DNA from: Bacillus salacetis | Lineage (GTDB): Bacteria; Bacillota; Bacilli; Bacillales; Bacillaceae_B | NCBI RefSeq assembly: GCF_003581585.1 | Contig: NZ_QXIR01000027.1 | Coordinates: forward strand, 1-63,761 | Direction of reading: 5' to 3' | DNA: 63,761 bases | In this document: positions 27,501-35,655 of the stretch, in pieces | Layout of the letters: the number at the start of each line of letters is the position of its first letter | Numbering within the stretch: the first letter of the stretch is position 1 | The notes under the pieces: generated by a model | The model's input: the letters and a program-made list of their open reading frames with translations, nothing else | What the model was told of the DNA's origin: nothing | Database searches by the model: none | Position numbers and translations under genes: made by a program

Positions 27501-27527
27501 AGACCGGCAGTCCTGCCGGTCTTTTAC
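27501..27527 (+). terminator. Terminator of the acyltransferase gene
   Basis: AGACCGGCAG and CTGCCGGTCT form a 10-bp stem closed by TC, followed by TTTTA. Confidence 0.8.
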
Positions 27528-27684
27528 TTTTTTATACATATTCTCATAACTGATGCCAAATTCCTTCATATAATTTGGAAATAGGTCAAAATACCGAATA
27601 ACGTTGAGTTTAGTGCCTTGCTTGGTTACAATGTTAAAGTACTGTTGCTCTAACTTTTTAAAGGTACATAAAGGAGTTTTCATA

Positions 27685-29439
27685 ATGAAAAAAGCTGTAT
27701 TAAGCACATTGAATGCAAAATATATACACACAAATCTAGCCATCAGGAATCTTAAGGCATTTTCATCACCAGAATTTGATGTCGAGATAGCAGAATATAC
27801 CATTAAAGACCCGCTCATGAACATCGTATCAGATCTATACACTAAAAAAGCTGATGTCGTAGGCTTCAGCTGTTACATTTGGAATATTGAGGAGACAATA
27901 TCCGTAGTCAAAATGCTGAAAAAGATATCTCCTGAGACTGTCGTAATCTTTGGCGGTCCTGAAGTTTCGTATGATGTCCCCTACTGGCTGGAACGTTTGC
28001 CTGAAGTTGACTTCTTTGTGATCGGTGAAGGGGAAGAAACCTTCAAAAGCCTGCTTGGGCAGATCTATGGCGGCCAAAATTGGGAAGAGGTCAATGGCAT
28101 AGGCTATTTAAAAGACGGCAAGGTAAAAATCAACCCGCAGCGGAACAAACTTGACCTGAGGGAACTGCCATCGCCTTTCAGGTTCGAGGAAGATCTTCAT
28201 GATCTTTCCAAACGGGTAACATACATTGAAACCAGCCGCGGCTGTCCTTTCCGTTGCCAGTTCTGCCTTTCTTCCATAGAAGTCGGAGTCCGTTACTTCG
28301 ACAGGGAAAAAGTCAAAGATGATATTCGTTTTCTGATGGAACATGGGGCCAAGACGATCAAGTTCGTGGACAGGACATTTAATATCAGCCGGAGTTATGC
28401 AATGGAAATGTTCCGCTTCCTAATCGATGAACATCGCCCTGGAACTGTTTTTCAGTTTGAAATCACGGCTGATATCATGCGTCCTGAAGTTATCGATTTC
28501 CTTAATAAAGAAGCACCTGCAGGATTATTCAGATTCGAAATCGGGGTGCAATCAACAAATGATGAAACCAATGATCTTGTCCTGAGAAAGCAGAACTTCT
28601 CAAAATTGACCCGAACTGTGACCATGGTAAAGGAAGGAAAGAAAATTGATCAGCATCTGGATTTAATCGCTGGATTGCCTGAGGAGGACTACCAATCCTT
28701 CCGCAAAACATTCAATGATGTATTTGAGTTAAGACCGGAAGAACTGCAGCTGGGCTTTTTAAAAATGCTGCGCGGGACCGGCTTAAGAATCAATGCCAAA
28801 CAACAGGATTATATTTATATGGACAACGCTCCATATGAAATATTGGGAAATAACGTCCTTTCCTTTGACGATATCGTCAGAATCAAACAAGTGGAGGATG
28901 TACTGGAGAAGTATTGGAACGATCACCGGATGGATGAAACCATTGAATACCTTGTTACAAATGTTTTTGATACACCATTTGATTTCTTTCAAAGCTTTGG
29001 GTCTTACTGGGAAGGCCGCGGATGGTCAAGGATCGGCCACCAGCTTGAAGATCTATTCAGAAGGCTTCATGAATTTCTATCAGAAACCAAAAGCGGGCAC
29101 ATTCCAACCATTGAAGCCATAATGAAATATGATTATTTGAAGAATCAGCGCTATAAACCAAGAAAGGCTTGGTGGCAGCCGACTTTGGAAAAACGGGACC
29201 GCTCTCAAGTGTACCAACAGATCTTGAAGGACCCTGCATTATTTGGCAGTGACTTTGTCCAGTTGAACTTAAATGAAAAAGATCTGCATAAACATACCCT
29301 TTTGGAAAGATTATCGGTGACACCGTCTACATCAGGAATTAAGGAGGAACCTTGCTACCTTCTCTCCTACTATGAACCCGTTTCCGGTACCGCACAGCTG
29401 TTTACCTCTGCAGGTTCGGATATACTCCAAAAGATTTAA
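27685..29439 (+). CDS. Cobalamin-binding-type radical SAM protein (DUF4080-like)
   Basis: 584 residues from ATG 27685, which follows AAGGAG; the longer ORF start has no ribosome site. The N-terminus (about 1-130) is a B12-binding Rossmann fold (DVVGFSCYIWNIEET, VIFGGPEVSYD). The radical SAM core holds the cluster cysteines in SRGCPFRCQFCLSS (near 175). A C-terminal region (about 360-570) resembles DUF4080. Likely an oxidoreductase or methyltransferase; substrate unknown and no partner gene nearby. Confidence 0.85.
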   Translation: MKKAVLSTLNAKYIHTNLAIRNLKAFSSPEFDVEIAEYTIKDPLMNIVSDLYTKKADVVGFSCYIWNIEETISVVKMLKKISPETVVIFGGPEVSYDVPYWLERLPEVDFFVIGEGEETFKSLLGQIYGGQNWEEVNGIGYLKDGKVKINPQRNKLDLRELPSPFRFEEDLHDLSKRVTYIETSRGCPFRCQFCLSSIEVGVRYFDREKVKDDIRFLMEHGAKTIKFVDRTFNISRSYAMEMFRFLIDEHRPGTVFQFEITADIMRPEVIDFLNKEAPAGLFRFEIGVQSTNDETNDLVLRKQNFSKLTRTVTMVKEGKKIDQHLDLIAGLPEEDYQSFRKTFNDVFELRPEELQLGFLKMLRGTGLRINAKQQDYIYMDNAPYEILGNNVLSFDDIVRIKQVEDVLEKYWNDHRMDETIEYLVTNVFDTPFDFFQSFGSYWEGRGWSRIGHQLEDLFRRLHEFLSETKSGHIPTIEAIMKYDYLKNQRYKPRKAWWQPTLEKRDRSQVYQQILKDPALFGSDFVQLNLNEKDLHKHTLLERLSVTPSTSGIKEEPCYLLSYYEPVSGTAQLFTSAGSDILQKI

Positions 29440-29460
29440 TATTGTTTGACTAATTGTTAA

Positions 29461-29587
29461 GGCTCTTTTCGATAACTTTGATGCAACCTATTATGAATTT
29501 CAAATGATATGCTGGCAGTCCGCCGGAAAGGAAAGCGAAGGGCTGTTCTTTCTTTTTCGGAAGCAGCAATAAATGCGAAAAAATTCT
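29461..29587 (-). mobile_element. MITE-like repeat, internally deleted copy (about 127 bp)
   Basis: Starts GGCTCTTTTCGATAACTTTG; the far end is AAGCAGCAATAAATGCGAAA with a worn terminus. Flanking octamers ATTGTTAA (29453-29460) and ATTGTAAA (29588-29595) match at 7 of 8. About 60 bp of the centre is missing relative to full copies. It sits between the radical SAM stop and the next terminator. Confidence 0.75.
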
Positions 29588-29592
29588 ATTGT

Positions 29593-29629
29593 AAAAAGGT
29601 TAAGCCTCATCTTGGGGCTTAACCTTTTT
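29593..29629. terminator. Bidirectional terminator
   Basis: A 14-bp perfect stem, AAAAAGGTTAAGCC with its complement, serves the radical SAM gene on the plus strand and the small genes on the minus strand. Confidence 0.8.
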
Positions 29630-29641
29630 GTATTTGTATTC

Positions 29642-29785
29642 TCAACATCCTCTTTTTTTATCCTGCTTTTTGTTCGTTTCAGGAATTTCAAAATGTTTGG
29701 CTGCGTTGAAATCCCCGAATTCCATTCCAAACTCTTCCTGGAAATTTTGTTTCTTCTCTGTATCTTTACATTTATCTTTCATCAT
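29642..29785 (-). CDS. Tiny charged protein with EEFGMEFG motif
   Basis: 47 residues (MMKDKCKDTEKKQ, NFQEEFGMEFGDFNAAK, ... KKRGC). It starts inside the 3' end of the 58-aa gene (14-base overlap), so the two are translationally coupled. The repeated EFG-x-EFG core recalls the gene at 3887 and GPR sites of SASPs. It has a cysteine near each end. Function unknown. Confidence 0.5.
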   Translation of the reverse strand: MMKDKCKDTEKKQNFQEEFGMEFGDFNAAKHFEIPETNKKQDKKRGC

Positions 29786-29948
29786 TCATTCTGCCTTCCC
29801 TGCCATGTTTAGAGTTTCTATTTTTTCCTTTAGCCGGGTTTTCATCTTGTGCAAATTCAGCACTGAAATCCTTTTGCTCCGATAAATTCTTTCTTGGTGT
29901 TTTATTATTCTTCTCTGCTGCATCATATTCTGCTTTACGTTTAGCCAT
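29772..29948 (-). CDS. Small lysine/asparagine-rich protein with AEFAQDEN motif
   Basis: 58 residues starting MAKRKAEYDAAEKNNKTPRK and ending GREGRMNDER, with AAGGAGC 9 bases upstream of the ATG. DFSAEFAQDENPAKGKN resembles the (T)EFASETN repeats of gamma-type SASPs. First gene of a two-gene overlapping unit, divergent from sspD. Spore role is inferred only. Confidence 0.6.
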   Translation of the reverse strand: MAKRKAEYDAAEKNNKTPRKNLSEQKDFSAEFAQDENPAKGKNRNSKHGREGRMNDER

Positions 29949-30125
29949 TTACGTCAGCTCCTTTTGAATGAACTGAATATAGTTTTTCCGGGTTATTAAA
30001 TTTCATACAGTCTGACCTTTTCAAACCCATTTCTTGTGATGCGAAAAATTACCACTCATTTTCTTTATATTTGGAGAGATGATAACAGTAGAAACAATAA
30101 ACTATTCAAAAGGAGGACACCATCA

Positions 30126-30317
30126 ATGGCTAGAAGTTCAAATAAATTATTAGTTCCGGGCGTGGAGCAATTCATGGATCAAGTGAAGTATGAAATTGCA
30201 GAGGAATTCGGAGTGACACTTGGTTCTGATACAGTTTCCCGTTCCAATGGTTCTGTCGGAGGCGAAATCACAAAGCGCCTTGTAAAACAAGCCCAGTCAC
30301 AGCTTAAAGGAAAATAA
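30126..30317 (+). CDS. sspD: Alpha/beta-type small acid-soluble spore protein SspD
   Basis: 63 residues. SASPs coat spore DNA and protect it from UV and heat, and are degraded by GPR at germination. The GPR site YEIAEEFGV (residues 19-27) and the conserved [19 protein letters not shown] block are present. AAAGGAGGAC precedes the start. In B. subtilis sspD also adjoins rsgI-sigI. Expected to be transcribed in the forespore by sigma-G; I could not identify the promoter with confidence. Confidence 0.93.
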   Translation: MARSSNKLLVPGVEQFMDQVKYEIAEEFGVTLGSDTVSRSNGSVGGEITKRLVKQAQSQLKGK

Positions 30318-30329
30318 TATCCCGAATAA

Positions 30330-30363
30330 TTAAACCAGGCTGCCTGCAGGCAGCCTGGTTTAA
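30330..30363. terminator. Bidirectional terminator between sspD and rsgI
   Basis: TTAAACCAGGCTGCC-TGCA-GGCAGCCTGGTTTAA is an almost perfect palindrome between two convergent genes. Confidence 0.85.
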
Positions 30364-30364
30364 T

Positions 30365-31498
30365 TTAGTGTCCGTTTCCTTTTCTTTTATCACTATCAGA
30401 AGGATTACCCTTATGGTTTTCATTCGGTTTTTTCTTGCTGTCCCTGTCATCTGTTCCTTTATCCTTATGATCCTTTTTTCCCTGATTACCTCGATTGGTA
30501 TCTAAGTCATTTTTTCCTTTGCTTCCATTGTTATTCTCCGGGGTATTTGGTTTTTCTCCTTTTTCATTTCTATTGCTTTTGCCGTTATTTCCTTTTTCTT
30601 CTTTTTTATCAGCACCATGATCTGATTGGTTTTGATGGGCCCGGGAATTACTGTTCGCTTTTGATTTACCCGCTTGTTTCTCCTCGACGTGATCCGGCCT
30701 TTTTCCCTTTGTTTCCGGAAGTTTTTTAGGCTGTTCATTTTTTTCTTTTGTGATCTCAGGCTTTGAAGGTTGACTGGTTTCTTCAGAGGCTTTCTGTCGA
30801 GTTGCTTTTTCTTTTTGGGCATTCTCTTCTTTCATCAACAACTGTCCTGTTGTCAAACCTGCTGCTGCGGCCTCTTTTCTTGTCTCCAAACTGGATTCGA
30901 TGGAAGAGATGTCGGCTGTTCCTTCCTTCATCTTCTCCGATGCAAATTCCTTGATCTCGTCCTCAATGGAATTCTTAATTTCTTCATCGGCTTCTTCAGT
31001 AAATACTGTTGTAAGAGTCACTTTTTTATGCTCGTCCAAATATCCATTCTTTTCACTAATGGAAATGATCTCTTCTGCAACCTCAACGATCGATTTTCCT
31101 TTCCAATCAGAGAGGCTTTCCAATATGTGTTTCGCTTCAGGATTAAAGGCCTTCATTTGCAAAACTTCCCGATCTTTATCGATGCTCATTTCGAAGCTTG
31201 GATTGATATCAACCGAAACATAAGCATAAACCCCGGGATCATTGACTGCAGGAATAAGTATGAATAATAACATTAACAATGCGGCTGCCCCCGCCAGGAT
31301 GGGTTTGAAGTGTAACCGCTGCTTCCAGTGATCAAAAAATGATAAATGACTCTCACCTTTCAGCTTCGGGAGAAAAGTCAGCTCTTCTCCTATTTCATAT
31401 TGTACTGCAGGCTGCTTTCTTGCCTTATGAAATTCGCCTTCAGGAGTCATCATGATGATGGTATCCGATTTAACCTCCATAACGATCCCTTTTTTCAT
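30365..31498 (-). CDS. rsgI: Anti-sigma-I factor RsgI
   Basis: 377 residues. The N-terminal RsgI domain (MKKGIVMEVKSDTIIMMTPE then GEFHKARK) binds SigI in the cytoplasm. One transmembrane helix lies near residues 70-88 (ILAGAAALLMLLFILIPAV). An extracellular domain starting YAYVSVDINPSFEMSID runs to about 215. The last 150 residues are low-complexity Lys/Asn/Glu-rich, perhaps wall-associated. ATGA overlap with sigI. Shedding of RsgI is thought to release SigI under heat or wall stress. Confidence 0.93.
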   Translation of the reverse strand: MKKGIVMEVKSDTIIMMTPEGEFHKARKQPAVQYEIGEELTFLPKLKGESHLSFFDHWKQRLHFKPILAGAAALLMLLFILIPAVNDPGVYAYVSVDINPSFEMSIDKDREVLQMKAFNPEAKHILESLSDWKGKSIVEVAEEIISISEKNGYLDEHKKVTLTTVFTEEADEEIKNSIEDEIKEFASEKMKEGTADISSIESSLETRKEAAAAGLTTGQLLMKEENAQKEKATRQKASEETSQPSKPEITKEKNEQPKKLPETKGKRPDHVEEKQAGKSKANSNSRAHQNQSDHGADKKEEKGNNGKSNRNEKGEKPNTPENNNGSKGKNDLDTNRGNQGKKDHKDKGTDDRDSKKKPNENHKGNPSDSDKRKGNGH

Positions 31499-32247
31499 TG
31501 TTTCATCCGCCCTTTTAAGTAATCCTTAAGATAATAAAAATCCCCCATGAGGATAAGAGTAATCGCAATAATGTATTTTCTATTCCGCTCGATTGTTTTT
31601 CGGCTGAAACCTACTTCTTTTTCCAATTGTTTTATCGGCAGACGCTTCTTTTCCTCTAAGTACTCCAGTAGTGATGGAGTCGATGCGACTACTTCAGCAA
31701 TCGATATTGCATTCATTCGGGCATCTTCATGCTTAGGAGAGATCTTAACAAGGTCTTCAAAGCTGAGAGAGTACTTCTTTAATTGCTTGCTGAAGGCCAT
31801 AATCTCTTCTTTTCTTTCGCTTACTATTTTGTCCCGGTCATATTCTTCCATTGAAAGAGTTTCTGTAATTGCATTTCGGGTTTCTCCTTCTTTACTTTCA
31901 GAAAGTGCTTCCATGCTGAGACTCCGGTGCCGGCCATTCATGCGTATATAATCAATCACTTTCCTTTTAATGATCACTTCTGCAAAGCTTAGAAACGAAG
32001 CCCCTCGGCCGCTGTCATATTTATAAATGGCATCATGAAAAGCTATGAGACCTATACTGAATTCATCATCACTTTCATATATATACCTTTTGCATACCGA
32101 AGAAACAGCCTTTTTCACAAAAGGCTTATAATCCTCCAGTATCTGATTGACAATTTCTTTATTGCCATTCTGGATTTCTGCTGCCAGGTCTTCCAGAGAA
32201 CCTTTTTTGTTTCTGTTTGCCGTAAAGATTAATAACACATTCAGCAT
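31495..32247 (-). CDS. sigI: RNA polymerase sigma factor SigI
   Basis: 250 residues from ATG 32247, 6 bases after GAGGTG; the longer ORF begins with a GTG that overlaps this site. The sigma-2 region ISSVCKRYIYES-like segment (AVSSVCKRYIYESDDEFSIG, LIAFHDAIYKY) and VIIKRKVIDYIRMNGRH match SigI. The C-terminal HTH includes KRLPIKQLEKEVGFSRKTIE. SigI drives heat-shock and cell-wall genes and normally its own operon. Confidence 0.93.
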   Translation of the reverse strand: MLNVLLIFTANRNKKGSLEDLAAEIQNGNKEIVNQILEDYKPFVKKAVSSVCKRYIYESDDEFSIGLIAFHDAIYKYDSGRGASFLSFAEVIIKRKVIDYIRMNGRHRSLSMEALSESKEGETRNAITETLSMEEYDRDKIVSERKEEIMAFSKQLKKYSLSFEDLVKISPKHEDARMNAISIAEVVASTPSLLEYLEEKKRLPIKQLEKEVGFSRKTIERNRKYIIAITLILMGDFYYLKDYLKGRMKQ

Positions 32248-32315
32248 TAGTCTCACCTCATTTTCGAACCTTATTATAACATGTAAAAAGCAAACCTGAA
32301 GGTACTGAAGTATGG

Positions 32316-32374
32316 AAAAGGCTGCCTCTTTAAAACTGTCCTCACTAGTGATTCAGTCAAAAAGGACAGCCTCT
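32316..32374 (-). terminator. Terminator of the DUF5667 gene
   Basis: An imperfect long hairpin: GAGGCTGTCC...ACTG on the minus strand pairs with CAGT...GAGGCAGCC and is followed by TTTTCC. Confidence 0.5.
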
Positions 32375-32427
32375 CCGGACTAATGTCTGTATAGGGATAG
32401 GTTAATTAAAGCTGTAAAGCAATTCCT

Positions 32428-33603
32428 TTACTGATTTTGATTGCCTTTCCCTTTTTGGTCATTTTTGTTGCCTTTGTTTTCGTGACTGTTCCCCTTATGG
32501 TGTTCTTTTTTGTTTGCTTCCTTTTCAGCATGTTGTCTTTCTTTCTTTGCTGCCTGCTCCGCTTTTGCGTTTTTCTTTTCTGCTTCCTGCTTAGCTTTCA
32601 ATTCCTCTCTGACTGCTTGACGTTCTGCTTTGACTTTCTCTCTTTCTGCCTCTTGTTGTGCCTTTACTTCTTCTTTATCAAATTTACGTTCTGCTTTAAT
32701 TTTCTCTTTCTCTGCTTTTTGTTGTGCTTTCGTTTGTTTGTGCTCAGCCTTTATTTCTTTTACAGGTTTCTGCTTTAGAATAGGTGCCGGTTCTTTCTCA
32801 TCATCCTTATCTGTAGAGATGTCTTCTGTACCATTTGTGGTATCATCCACTGTTTCTGCTTCAGATTCACTTTTTGTTTCTTGTTCAACAAGCTTGGCCA
32901 TTTTTTCTGCAAGTCTGACATAGCTTTTTTCAATATTTTTAAGAAGTGCTGCTTTTGCAGTAGGATTCTTCACTTTTTCCATAGCAGCTTTAAGAGCTAT
33001 GATATTTTGAGCCAGTAGTTCTTCAAGTTCATCCTCGGATTCTGTTTCTGCTTGCTCAGATCCCCCCATATCTTCTTCGGTTCCTTCTTTGTCAGAAATC
33101 ACCTCATCGGTTGTTTCCTTCTCCTCTTCTCCCGACTTTTGGTCATCGCCTTTTTCATTATCTGCATCTTTCATTGTTTCCAGTGCTTTTTCTATTGTTT
33201 CTACTGCTTTCTCTTCTACTCCAGCATCGAATAATGCTTGTGCTTCATCAAGTCGTTCAGCTGCAAATTCTGCTAAGAGCTGTGCCTCTTTCACATCATC
33301 CGCAGTAAATGCAAGCTTGACTTTCTCTATTGCCAGCTTGGCAAAATAAAAGAAATCTCCCGGAAGTAATGAAGGGGATTCCTTTTCTTCTTGCAATGAC
33401 TCCATTTCTTCCTTGACTGATTCCATAACCATGTCATCATTTGCAATTACATTGGATTGGGTTTCAGTGTTCTGTTGGAATTCTACCTTTTCAAATGACT
33501 CTGCATCATTCCCATTGGCATATGCGTGTGTACTTGAAAATGAAATAGCACCTGCTGCAAGTATGGCTAATGATGTTCTTGTTACCTTCGACTGTTTGGA
33601 CAA
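32428..33603 (-). CDS. Secreted DUF5667-domain protein with charged coiled tail
   Basis: 391 residues from a TTG start behind GAGGTGAA. A signal peptide (about 1-30, ending THAYANG) leads to an acidic stretch and the DUF5667 motif LLPGDFFYFAKLAIEKVKLA then FTADDVKEAQLLAEFAAERL (about 78-125). An acidic spacer follows, then from 275 a Lys/Glu/Ala/Gln helical repeat region (AEREKVKAERQAVREELKAK). It ends GKGNQNQ, like the tail of RsgI. Function unknown; a sigma-I-like promoter precedes it. Confidence 0.75.
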   Translation of the reverse strand: MSKQSKVTRTSLAILAAGAISFSSTHAYANGNDAESFEKVEFQQNTETQSNVIANDDMVMESVKEEMESLQEEKESPSLLPGDFFYFAKLAIEKVKLAFTADDVKEAQLLAEFAAERLDEAQALFDAGVEEKAVETIEKALETMKDADNEKGDDQKSGEEEKETTDEVISDKEGTEEDMGGSEQAETESEDELEELLAQNIIALKAAMEKVKNPTAKAALLKNIEKSYVRLAEKMAKLVEQETKSESEAETVDDTTNGTEDISTDKDDEKEPAPILKQKPVKEIKAEHKQTKAQQKAEKEKIKAERKFDKEEVKAQQEAEREKVKAERQAVREELKAKQEAEKKNAKAEQAAKKERQHAEKEANKKEHHKGNSHENKGNKNDQKGKGNQNQ

Positions 33604-33652
33604 TGTAGTTCACCTCATAAATTGTTTTCAAGCGATCGCCTCATTACAAGGT

Positions 33653-33681
33653 TACGGAAACTTAAACTTTCTTTTGGGGGT
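33653..33681 (-). promoter_or_regulatory. Candidate sigma-I promoter
   Basis: The minus strand reads GACCCCCAAAAGAAAG at about 33667-33683, with CGTA at 33653-33656, 19 bases after the C run. An ACCCCC-A-rich -35 with a CG(A/T)A -10 is the reported SigI pattern. It stands about 50 bases ahead of the DUF5667 start. Confidence 0.4.
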
Positions 33682-33815
33682 CATTTAAGGTTATCTATTT
33701 CAGCACCTGAAATCAGGTAGTTAGTTGGAGAGAAGGAAAAACCCCCGGTTTTCAAATCTAGACGGATAGCACCATGTAATGGGCTCCTTTTCTCCTAAAG
33801 AAGATAAAAAAAAGA

Positions 33816-33843
33816 CCTCTCCCATTACTGGTAAAGGTTTTAA
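33816..33843 (-). terminator. Terminator of the 157-aa membrane protein gene
   Basis: Minus strand ACCTTTACC...GGGAGAGGT followed by CT8. The remaining bases to 33603 hold the promoter above and no gene. Confidence 0.55.
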
Positions 33844-33871
33844 AGCTAAATTTGTATTTTTTCGGCTACCC

Positions 33872-34345
33872 CTATTTATTGCCACTATAATGGCAGAGGA
33901 TATATTGTATTAACAGACCCGCCCCTACCCCGGGCACTACACAAAGCATCGGAAAGAAAATTGGGCCGATGAAAATATCATTGATATATATCTTTTGTGA
34001 AACCATCAGGCCCGTTGTGACGGTATAAGCCGAACAAACAAAAGGAAGAAATGAGTACTTATCCCTTTCTCCCTCGGCACTTTTGAAAGCATCCCACATT
34101 GCAAACATATATAAACAGGGATAAAACATCAACCATTGATAGTCGATCACTTCAGCAGCCATCCTGGTTTCACCAAGAAAGCTTAAGCGTATCGCTTCAT
34201 TGAAATTACTTTGGACATTGATTAGGAATTCCAATATCACGAAAAAAATCCCTTTGACTACTGAATTGATCAAAAGCTGCGGAAATCCCGGAAGAGCTAT
34301 ACTCCATAAGATGGCTTCGAGTTTATTTATTTTTTTGTTAGGCAT
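33872..34345 (-). CDS. Polytopic membrane protein, function unknown
   Basis: 157 residues with about four hydrophobic segments (near 10-40, 70-88, 100-118, 128-150), starting MPNKKINKLEAILWSIALPG. The first block (SIALPGFPQLLINSVVKGI) resembles the start of small Bacillus membrane proteins of unknown role. The GGAGGAG site is 15 bases from the start, longer than usual. No operon partner. Confidence 0.6.
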   Translation of the reverse strand: MPNKKINKLEAILWSIALPGFPQLLINSVVKGIFFVILEFLINVQSNFNEAIRLSFLGETRMAAEVIDYQWLMFYPCLYMFAMWDAFKSAEGERDKYSFLPFVCSAYTVTTGLMVSQKIYINDIFIGPIFFPMLCVVPGVGAGLLIQYILCHYSGNK

Positions 34346-34444
34346 ATACTCTCATTCCATCTCCTCCAAATTACATGCTGACCTTAGTTTGCACAGAGAT
34401 GGAACTCTTATTACTTTTATTTACATATCAAGAGCAGAGGAAAG

Positions 34445-35533
34445 TTAATCCACCTTCACATGATATTGCGGATTTTCACAATTCGCCTTATAGAACCCGA
34501 CCATACTTCCTACTGTTTGCAAAAAATCGGTACAGACAATTCCTGCCGGCTCGAGATCCCTGATGGTGGCTGTACAGTCAAATGTACCTTTCCAGGCAAA
34601 ATAGTCCAACGCTTCCCTTTCCACACGCAAAAATTTACGCACCGGCGCCAGCTTAAGGGATGAAGAGGCTAACCTTAGAGGGATCCTTCCGATTGGTTTT
34701 TTCCTGTTCATTTCCCACAGAATCGAACGGTAGATGTCATTGACTTTATAGGGATGCGGATCTGTCAGGTGATAGGTTTTCCCTTCTCCTGAAGGTAGAT
34801 GCCCCAAATATATGGATGCGCTTATTATGTATTCAACAGGGACGATATTCACTACACTTTCTCCGTCCCCAATTGCTGGGATGACAGGCAGGAAGGAGAG
34901 CCTGCGGAACATGTTCATGATAAAATAGGGACCATCAAACTTGCTTGTTTCACCTGTATCAGATTTACCTTTGACAATTCCAGGACGGATGATGGTGACA
35001 GGCAGGCGTTTTTTCACTTCCTCCACAAGGATTTCTGCTTCAAATTTCGTTTCTTCATAATGGTTATGAAATGATTCCGGCCTTTCCAGTTCTGTCTCCA
35101 GCAACGTCCCTGTCCGTGTACCGGCAATGTATGCTGGGCTGAAATATACATACCTCTTCAGGTTCATCAGCTCTTCACAGAAATGATTCATATTAAGGGT
35201 GCCAGTCACATTGACCCTATAGGCAGTCTCATATGCCACCGACAGATCATATATTGCAGCCAGATGCCAGACAAAGTCTATATTCCGCTTTAGAAATTCT
35301 TTTTTCCCATCCTCTAATCCAAGTCCTTTCTGGGTGATATCTCCTTCTAGAAGGATGATTTTTTTTGACATACCGGCTTCCTTTTCTAATTTTTTGGCTG
35401 CGGCCAATGCTTTTGATTTCATGGAAGGAAGATGAAGGCAATATAGAACATTTTCGTCACTTTCCTTTAAAAGCCCAATAATCAATTCATTGGCAATGAA
35501 TCCAGGGAAACCAGTTAAGAAATAGTTGGCCAT
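34445..35533 (-). CDS. Extended SDR / fatty acyl-CoA reductase-like protein
   Basis: 362 residues of the NAD_binding_4 (male-sterility) SDR type. The cofactor motif FLTGFPGFIANELI is at residue 5 (GxxGxxA). DITQKGLGL and WHLAAIYDLS follow, the catalytic tyrosine is in YEETKFEAE, and TIIRPGIVKG comes after it. It may reduce an activated acyl chain or act on a lipid or polyketide; no carrier-protein gene is nearby. It follows the RND gene but behind a strong terminator. Confidence 0.78.
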   Translation of the reverse strand: MANYFLTGFPGFIANELIIGLLKESDENVLYCLHLPSMKSKALAAAKKLEKEAGMSKKIILLEGDITQKGLGLEDGKKEFLKRNIDFVWHLAAIYDLSVAYETAYRVNVTGTLNMNHFCEELMNLKRYVYFSPAYIAGTRTGTLLETELERPESFHNHYEETKFEAEILVEEVKKRLPVTIIRPGIVKGKSDTGETSKFDGPYFIMNMFRRLSFLPVIPAIGDGESVVNIVPVEYIISASIYLGHLPSGEGKTYHLTDPHPYKVNDIYRSILWEMNRKKPIGRIPLRLASSSLKLAPVRKFLRVEREALDYFAWKGTFDCTATIRDLEPAGIVCTDFLQTVGSMVGFYKANCENPQYHVKVD

Positions 35534-35575
35534 ATTCTCACCTCTGTTATTTTTTTACATCGCCAAAAAGCAAAA

Positions 35576-35617
35576 AAACCTCAAGATTGAACGAAAGCTG
35601 GATGTTCAATCTTGAGG
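35576..35617 (-). terminator. Terminator of the RND gene
   Basis: CCTCAAGATTGAAC and GTTCAATCTTGAGG form a perfect 14-bp stem (35579-35592, 35604-35617); T7 follows on the minus strand. Confidence 0.85.
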
Positions 35618-35655
35618 TGGAAGGACAATAGGGAATTGTTATTCTTATTTTACAA

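Noticed and set aside
30502..30822. Lysine-rich 106-residue ORF inside rsgI
   Set aside because: A shifted frame of the low-complexity rsgI tail.
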